This document shows, piece by piece, positions 59,662 through 64,000 of a stretch of 64,000 nucleotides of DNA; position 1 is the first letter of the stretch, and each line of letters starts with the position of its first letter. Both the position numbers and the translations under genes were made by a program. The stretch is from Telluria aromaticivorans (GTDB taxonomy: Bacteria; Pseudomonadota; Gammaproteobacteria; Burkholderiales; Burkholderiaceae_D), in assembly GCF_013003915.1 (NCBI RefSeq), contig NZ_JABAIV010000001.1, positions 372,001-436,000 of the forward strand. Direction: 5' to 3'. Below the pieces are notes generated by a model. The model had not been told where the DNA came from. It ran no database searches and saw nothing but the letters and a program-made list of their open reading frames with translations.

Positions 59662-60855
59662 ATGCCTATCACCCCTTCCCCCCGCGCCCTCCAGGTCGCT
59701 CAGCGCGTCCACGCCATCGAACCCTTCCGCGTCATGGAAATGGTCAAGGCCGCCAACGAGATGAAGCGCAGCGGCATCGACGTCATCAGCATGAGCGTCG
59801 GCGAGCCCGACTTCACCGCGCCCGACATCGTGGCGCAGGCGGCGATGGATGCGATCCGCGGCGGCATCACCCAGTACACCGACTCGCTCGGCCTGCACGA
59901 GCTGCGCGAGGCAATCTCCGGCCATTACGCATCCGTGCACGGCCTGGGCATCGATCCGCGCCGCATCGTCGTCACGGCCGGCGCTTCGGCTGGGCTGCTG
60001 CTGGCCTGCGCGGCGCTGGTGGCCGAAGGCGACGAAGTGCTGATGCCCGACCCATGCTACCCGTGCAACCGCCATTTCGTCTCCAGCTTCGGCGGCAAGC
60101 CGGTGCTGGTTCCCGCATCGAGCGAAGACCGCTACCAGCTGAGCGCCGCCCACGTCGACGCCCACTGGACCGCGCGCAGCCGTGGCGTGCTGGTGGCCTC
60201 GCCCTCGAACCCGACCGGAACCTCGATGACGCCAGGGCAGCTGCGCGACATGCTGGCCGCGGTGCGCCGGCGCGGCGGCTTCGCGATCATCGACGAGATC
60301 TACCAGGGCCTGACCTACGACCACAAGCCAACCAGTGCACTGGCGCTCGACAGCGACGTCATCACCGTCAACAGCTTCTCGAAATACTTCAGCATGACCG
60401 GCTGGCGCCTGGGTTGGCTGGTGGTGCCCGACGCCCTGGTGCCGACCTTCGAAAAGCTGGCGCAAAATTTGTTTATCTGCGCGCCGACCGTGGCCCAGCA
60501 GGCCGCCCTGGCCTGCTTCACGCCGGAGGCACTCGGCATCTATGAAGAGCGCCGGCGCGAATTCCAGCGCCGCCGCGACTTTCTTGTCCCCGCGCTGCGA
60601 GAACTCGGGTTCCAGGTGCCGGTGATGCCGGATGGGGCCTTCTATGTGTATGCGGACATCAGCGCATTGCAGCACGCGCACCGGGACGACAGCACCGCGT
60701 TTGCCTGGTCGCTGCTGCGCGAGGCGAAAGTGGCGATCGTGCCGGGAGATGATTTCGGTTTTACGGCGCCAAGCAGGCACGTACGGTTTTCCTACGCCAC
60801 CCGGTTCGAGCGCATCGAGGAAGCCGTCGGCCGCATCGCACGGGTACTGAAGTAG
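59662..60855 (+). CDS. Class I/II PLP-dependent aminotransferase
   Basis: The 397-residue protein has the AspC-like fold: V-G-E-P-D-F near 46-51, Q-Y-T-D-S near 71, P-S-N-P-T-G near 181-186, D-E-I-Y near 211 and the PLP lysine K241 in N-S-F-S-K-Y-F-S-M-T-G-W-R-L-G. The substrate is unknown; enzymes of this type act on aspartate, alanine or aromatic amino acids. Its 5' end lies in unit 2 of the tandem duplication, so its promoter region is duplicated as well. Confidence 0.92.
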   Translation: MPITPSPRALQVAQRVHAIEPFRVMEMVKAANEMKRSGIDVISMSVGEPDFTAPDIVAQAAMDAIRGGITQYTDSLGLHELREAISGHYASVHGLGIDPRRIVVTAGASAGLLLACAALVAEGDEVLMPDPCYPCNRHFVSSFGGKPVLVPASSEDRYQLSAAHVDAHWTARSRGVLVASPSNPTGTSMTPGQLRDMLAAVRRRGGFAIIDEIYQGLTYDHKPTSALALDSDVITVNSFSKYFSMTGWRLGWLVVPDALVPTFEKLAQNLFICAPTVAQQAALACFTPEALGIYEERRREFQRRRDFLVPALRELGFQVPVMPDGAFYVYADISALQHAHRDDSTAFAWSLLREAKVAIVPGDDFGFTAPSRHVRFSYATRFERIEEAVGRIARVLK

Positions 60856-60885
60856 CCGGGCGAACGTCTCAAACCGGGCGCCCTG

Positions 60886-62268
60886 CTAAGCTTCGCGCAC
60901 CGCGCGCGCTTCGGCGACCAGTTCGAGCAGCGCGTCCGGTGCGGCCGGCTTGACCAGGTAGCGGTCGAACCCCGCCTCCAGCGCCCGCTCGCGGTCCTCG
61001 AGTTGCCCATAGCCCGACAGCGCGATCGAGAACGGCCCACCCGCCGGCTGAGCGCGGCGCAACTGCTCCATCACTTCCAGCCCGTCGATACCCGGCAGGC
61101 CGATGTCGCAAATCACGATATCGTAAGGACGCGCCTGCGCCGCCGCCAGGCCGGCATGGCCGTCGTAGGCGGTCACGACCTCGTGGCCCGCCAGCTCCAG
61201 CAAGGCCCGCAGCGTATCGCAGGCATCGGCATTGTCTTCGATGAGCAGGATACGGCAGGCGTCTTCGGCCGTGCTCGGCCCGGAGGGTAACTCGGGCACG
61301 GGCGCGTCGGAGCACGACAGCGGCAAACGCACGGTAAAGGTGCTGCCCTGCCCTTCGCCGCCGCTCGCCGCCGCGACCGTCCCGCCATGCATGCCGACCA
61401 GGTTGCGCACCACGTTCAGGCCGATACCCAGCCCGCCTTCGGAACGGGCCAGCGAGCGTGGGCCCTGGATGAACAGGTCGAAGATCTGGGGCAGCATCTC
61501 GGCCGAGATGCCGGTGCCGTTGTCGCTCACTTCGACCACGACCTCGTCGCCGGCGCGCCATGCGCGCAGCACGATGCGTCCGCCATTGCCGGTGTATTTG
61601 GAGGCGTTGCCGAGCAGGTTGGCGAAGACCTGGGTCAGTCGCACCGGGTCGCCTTCAATGGCCAGCGGCGCGCCGGGCAGCTCGAGCTCGAGATGCTGGC
61701 CGCGTTCGCGGATGCGCGGCGCGACCGTTTCCATCGCCTGGTCGAGTGCCGCGCCGAGCGCCAGCGGGCGTACCGCGAGCGTGATCTTGCCACTGCTGAT
61801 GCGCGCGGCATCGAGCAGGTCGTCCAGCAGGCGCGCCATCTGGTCGACCTGGCGCCGCACCACGCCGGCCACCTGGCCAAGCTGGGCGGCAGCCGGGCCC
61901 GAGGCGCCGACGATGTTCTGCAGGAGGCTCGCCGACATGGAGAGCGGCGCCAGCGGGTTGCGCAGTTCGTGCGCCAGCATGGCGAGGAATTCGGTCTGGC
62001 GGCGGTTGGTGGCTTCGGCCAGGTCGCGCAGCGATTGCGCGCTGACGGTGGCCATCACCAGGTTCTCGTTGGCTTCGCGCAGCTGCGTGACCTGGTCTTC
62101 GAGGCGGTCGCGTTCGCGCACCAGGACGCGGGCATGCGAGAGCTCGGCCTCGAGCACCGCGATGCGATGGTGCAGGTCCTGCTCGCGCAGCAGTCCACCC
62201 AGGGTGTTTTCGTCGCCCATCAGGGAACGTTGTTCAGAGCCGGCTGCCGATTCATCGTACGTCCCCAT
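60886..62268 (-). CDS. Hybrid histidine kinase with C-terminal receiver
   Basis: From the ATG at 62268 the protein has 460 residues; a TTG at 62280 overlapping the upstream stop is an alternative. An N-terminal coiled coil (about 20-90) leads to a HisKA domain with phospho-acceptor H100 in L-A-H-E-L-R-N-P-L, an HATPase domain with N-L-L-G-N-A-S-K-Y, D-N-G-T-G-I and G-G-L-G-I-G-L, and a receiver with the acceptor aspartate in I-V-I-C-D-I-G-L-P-G-I-D-G. No membrane segments are seen, so it is cytosolic. It is directly downstream of the KaiC-like gene, which suggests that the two act in one pathway. Confidence 0.92.
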   Translation of the reverse strand: MGTYDESAAGSEQRSLMGDENTLGGLLREQDLHHRIAVLEAELSHARVLVRERDRLEDQVTQLREANENLVMATVSAQSLRDLAEATNRRQTEFLAMLAHELRNPLAPLSMSASLLQNIVGASGPAAAQLGQVAGVVRRQVDQMARLLDDLLDAARISSGKITLAVRPLALGAALDQAMETVAPRIRERGQHLELELPGAPLAIEGDPVRLTQVFANLLGNASKYTGNGGRIVLRAWRAGDEVVVEVSDNGTGISAEMLPQIFDLFIQGPRSLARSEGGLGIGLNVVRNLVGMHGGTVAAASGGEGQGSTFTVRLPLSCSDAPVPELPSGPSTAEDACRILLIEDNADACDTLRALLELAGHEVVTAYDGHAGLAAAQARPYDIVICDIGLPGIDGLEVMEQLRRAQPAGGPFSIALSGYGQLEDRERALEAGFDRYLVKPAAPDALLELVAEARAVREA

Positions 62269-62276
62269 GGTTTGTC

Positions 62277-63746
62277 TCAATCGCCGGAATTCACGTAGTC
62301 GGTCCGGCCGAACAGCACCCCGTTGACAGGGGCCGCGATGGGGTCGATCTCGAGCCCATCGTCGGTGACGCGGTATTCGCGCACGTCGGCGCTATGGCTG
62401 CTGCCACGTACCTTGACCACTGCCATATACCTGCGCACCTGGCCGTCCACCTCTGCATAACGCATCGCCACGATGGCGTCGGTGATATAGGCCATGTCGG
62501 CGCGCGCGTAGTTCATGTTGAGCGCCTGCTCGTCGAGGCCCACCGTCACCAGCACCGTCACGCCTCGCTTGGCCAGGCTGCTCAGCATGCGGAACACCCC
62601 TTCGCGCAGGTTGCGGATGCATTCCGGCGCAAGGTAAAGCGGCACTTCGGACAGCGAATCGATCACGACCCGGCGCGCGCCGGTACGATCGATCGCAGCC
62701 AGCAGCTCGTCTTCCAGCTCTTCCATCGTCAGGTCGATCAGGCGGCTTTCGACCAGCACCACCTGCCCTGCCCGCACCATCGCGGCCATCCCGGCATTGC
62801 GCAGGCGTCCCGTGCCTTTTTCAAACGACATCACGACACCTGTTTCGCCCAGGGCGACGCCGGCCTGGAGGAAGCGCGTGCCCATGATGGTCTTGCCGCA
62901 GCCGGTCGGCCCGATGGCCAGCATCGAATGCCCCTGCGGCAGGCCGCCGTGCAGCATGTCGTCCAGGCCCGGGGTGCCGGTCGGGATCCGCGTCGGATCG
63001 GTATCGACCGGCGCGCCTTCGTGCAGGCCGGCCGCCAGCGGCGGCAGCAGGCGCGGATAGATGCGCAATCCGTTTGACGTGATGCGGAAGGTGTGCGACC
63101 CACTCATGTGAGCCTGGCCGCGCATCTTGACAACGCGGATTTTCCGCACGACGGCGTCGCCCTCTTGCTGCTGGCTCAGCGCCACCATGCCGTCGGCCAC
63201 CGTCATGATCGGGTTGGCTTCGACTTCGTTCTGCTGGTATTCGCCGATCAGGAAGGTAGTCGCCATCCAGCTCGTCATGCGGGTGCCAAGCTCTTGCACG
63301 AAATACTGCAGGTCGCTGGTGCCTTCGTTTCCGCCGCGGCCGGTCTGGATCACGGAACGGAAGGAATCGACGAAAACCATGCTCGGGGCGAAATCCTCCA
63401 CCTCTTTGGTGATGCGTTCGAGCACGCAGTTGAAATCGCCGGCGCGCAGGTCGGCCGTGAGATTGACGTAGCGGATCGAGGTACCAACCTTGTCCATGTC
63501 GAAGAAGGCGTATTGCTGCTGGTAGCGCAGCATTTTCAGCGGCGGCTCGCCCAGCACCGTAAAGAACAGCGCGCGCCGGCCTGGCCCGGCCAGCGCGAAC
63601 ATGATCTGGTGGGCCATCGTGGTCTTGCCGCAGCCGGGAGCCCCGCTAATCAGGTTGAACGAAAATTCGTTCAAGCCGCCGCCCAAGAGAACGTCCAGCC
63701 CCGGTACGCCCGTTGCCAATTTCCCCAAGGTCACTTTATCGGTCAT
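62277..63746 (-). CDS. KaiC-like double RecA-domain ATPase
   Basis: The 489-residue protein has two KaiC/RadA-type ATPase domains. The first has P-loop G-A-P-G-C-G-K-T (35-42) and the second G-P-T-G-C-G-K-T (279-286). M-R-G and V-R-G with S-x-H follow each core, as in KaiC. The catalytic Glu-Glu pair of KaiC reads G-E in the first domain and E-K in the second. The positions of the KaiC autophosphorylation pair (Ser431-Thr432) read A419-Y420 in M-A-Y-I-T-D-A-I. It is therefore a KaiC homologue unlikely to run the classical phosphorylation cycle. Its ATG directly follows the upstream stop (TAA-ATG), and the hybrid kinase follows it. Confidence 0.92.
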   Translation of the reverse strand: MTDKVTLGKLATGVPGLDVLLGGGLNEFSFNLISGAPGCGKTTMAHQIMFALAGPGRRALFFTVLGEPPLKMLRYQQQYAFFDMDKVGTSIRYVNLTADLRAGDFNCVLERITKEVEDFAPSMVFVDSFRSVIQTGRGGNEGTSDLQYFVQELGTRMTSWMATTFLIGEYQQNEVEANPIMTVADGMVALSQQQEGDAVVRKIRVVKMRGQAHMSGSHTFRITSNGLRIYPRLLPPLAAGLHEGAPVDTDPTRIPTGTPGLDDMLHGGLPQGHSMLAIGPTGCGKTIMGTRFLQAGVALGETGVVMSFEKGTGRLRNAGMAAMVRAGQVVLVESRLIDLTMEELEDELLAAIDRTGARRVVIDSLSEVPLYLAPECIRNLREGVFRMLSSLAKRGVTVLVTVGLDEQALNMNYARADMAYITDAIVAMRYAEVDGQVRRYMAVVKVRGSSHSADVREYRVTDDGLEIDPIAAPVNGVLFGRTDYVNSGD

Positions 63747-64000
63747 TTATTTCTGCTCCTGTACATTCGTCGGCTGGTCAGCACTGGCCGTCGCTGACGC
63801 GAGCAGGCGCTGGGTCAGCGCCTCTCCGATGAGCGTTGCGAGTAGTTGGGTGAAGGTCTGCAGCAAGGTGTCGTTCGCGGCCGTGGCTCGTCCAAGCTCG
63901 ACCGTGGCGAGGCGTTCGGCCAGAAGGACAAACAGCTGGTCGGGCGAGCGGCACGGCTGTTGCGGGGCAAGCCAGGCATGGTCGGGGCCGACCATGTGGA
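63747..64000 (-). CDS. Hypothetical protein upstream of the KaiC-like gene, partial
   Basis: At least 84 codons are open on the minus strand up to the window edge; an ATG at 63995 could be the start, or the gene may continue. The visible part is mostly helical, with L-L-Q-T-F-T-Q-L-L-A-T-L-I-G-E-A-L-T-Q-R-L-L amphipathic stretches and a polar C-terminus. It is not KaiB-like in sequence. Its stop abuts the KaiC-like start, so it belongs to the same operon. I do not recognise the family. Confidence 0.6.
   Translation of the reverse strand, partial: HMVGPDHAWLAPQQPCRSPDQLFVLLAERLATVELGRATAANDTLLQTFTQLLATLIGEALTQRLLASATASADQPTNVQEQK

Larger units (their letters stand above)
58990..59789. repeat. 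400-bp direct tandem duplication
   Basis: Unit 1 is 58990-59389 and unit 2 is 59390-59789, with no indels and 12 mismatches by my count (97% identity). Each unit holds the 3' end of the peptide transporter gene, the palindromic repeat and the first 42 or so codons of the aminotransferase gene. The junction ATCAG/TTCAA has at most 1 bp of microhomology. Confidence 0.93.

Noticed and set aside
58990-59789. Attachment sites of an integrated element
   Set aside because: The direct repeats are adjacent with nothing between them, and there is no integrase or tRNA gene, so a simple tandem duplication explains them.

Overview
The window looks like a chromosomal stretch of a betaproteobacterium of the family Oxalobacteraceae, most like Massilia and relatives. 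This is inferred from the GC-rich codon use, the uninterrupted rpsB-tsf-pyrH-frr-uppS-cdsA-dxr-rseP-bamA-skp-lpxD-fabZ-lpxA-lpxB-rnhB order, the guaB-guaA and ppsA/ppsR pairs, and the long (526-residue) isocitrate lyase. No species was identified by search. I see no tRNA, rRNA, CRISPR array, prophage or complete insertion sequence.

Layout. 1-6.4 kb is mixed: a partial membrane protein running into a TadG-like domain, a TerD/VWA protein, a secreted DUF1080 protein, a one-domain 3-hydroxyacyl-CoA dehydrogenase and isocitrate lyase with a palindrome-rich promoter region. 6.4-11.7 kb is housekeeping: guaA, guaB, a DUF4124 protein, rnfH, ratA and smpB. 11.7-18 kb holds a decapitated ABC ATPase remnant, a Bcr/CflA exporter, a signal peptidase I, and an iron module in which a PepSY membrane protein and a TonB-dependent receptor diverge from two Fur boxes. 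18-24.1 kb holds SDR, SPFH and NfeD genes, ppsA and its regulator ppsR. 24.2-28.5 kb is a signalling block: an H-NOX sensor overlapping a GAF-GGDEF-EAL protein, a cluster of palindromic repeats, and a REC-EAL protein.

28.5-45.4 kb is the conserved envelope/translation cluster on the minus strand (rRNA methyltransferase, rnhB, lpxB, lpxA, fabZ, lpxD, skp, bamA, rseP, dxr, cdsA, uppS, frr, pyrH, tsf, rpsB). It joins lipid A synthesis, outer-membrane protein folding, isoprenoid and phospholipid precursors and translation. map, glnD and a pseudouridine synthase run the other way. 48.8-57.4 kb has a flavin monooxygenase, a four-gene polar amino acid ABC importer, exonuclease III, a LysE exporter and a periplasmic GH31 enzyme. 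57.5-64 kb has a POT peptide transporter, a 400-bp tandem duplication, an aminotransferase, and a KaiC-like ATPase operon with a hybrid histidine kinase that runs off the window end.

The most unusual items are the KaiC-like/hybrid kinase operon with substituted phosphosites, the near-perfect 400-bp tandem duplication spanning the dtpA-aminotransferase junction, two families of palindromic repeats (one of which encodes the C-terminus of the GGDEF-EAL protein), the membrane/TadG fusion frame at the left edge, and the H-NOX/c-di-GMP gene pair.
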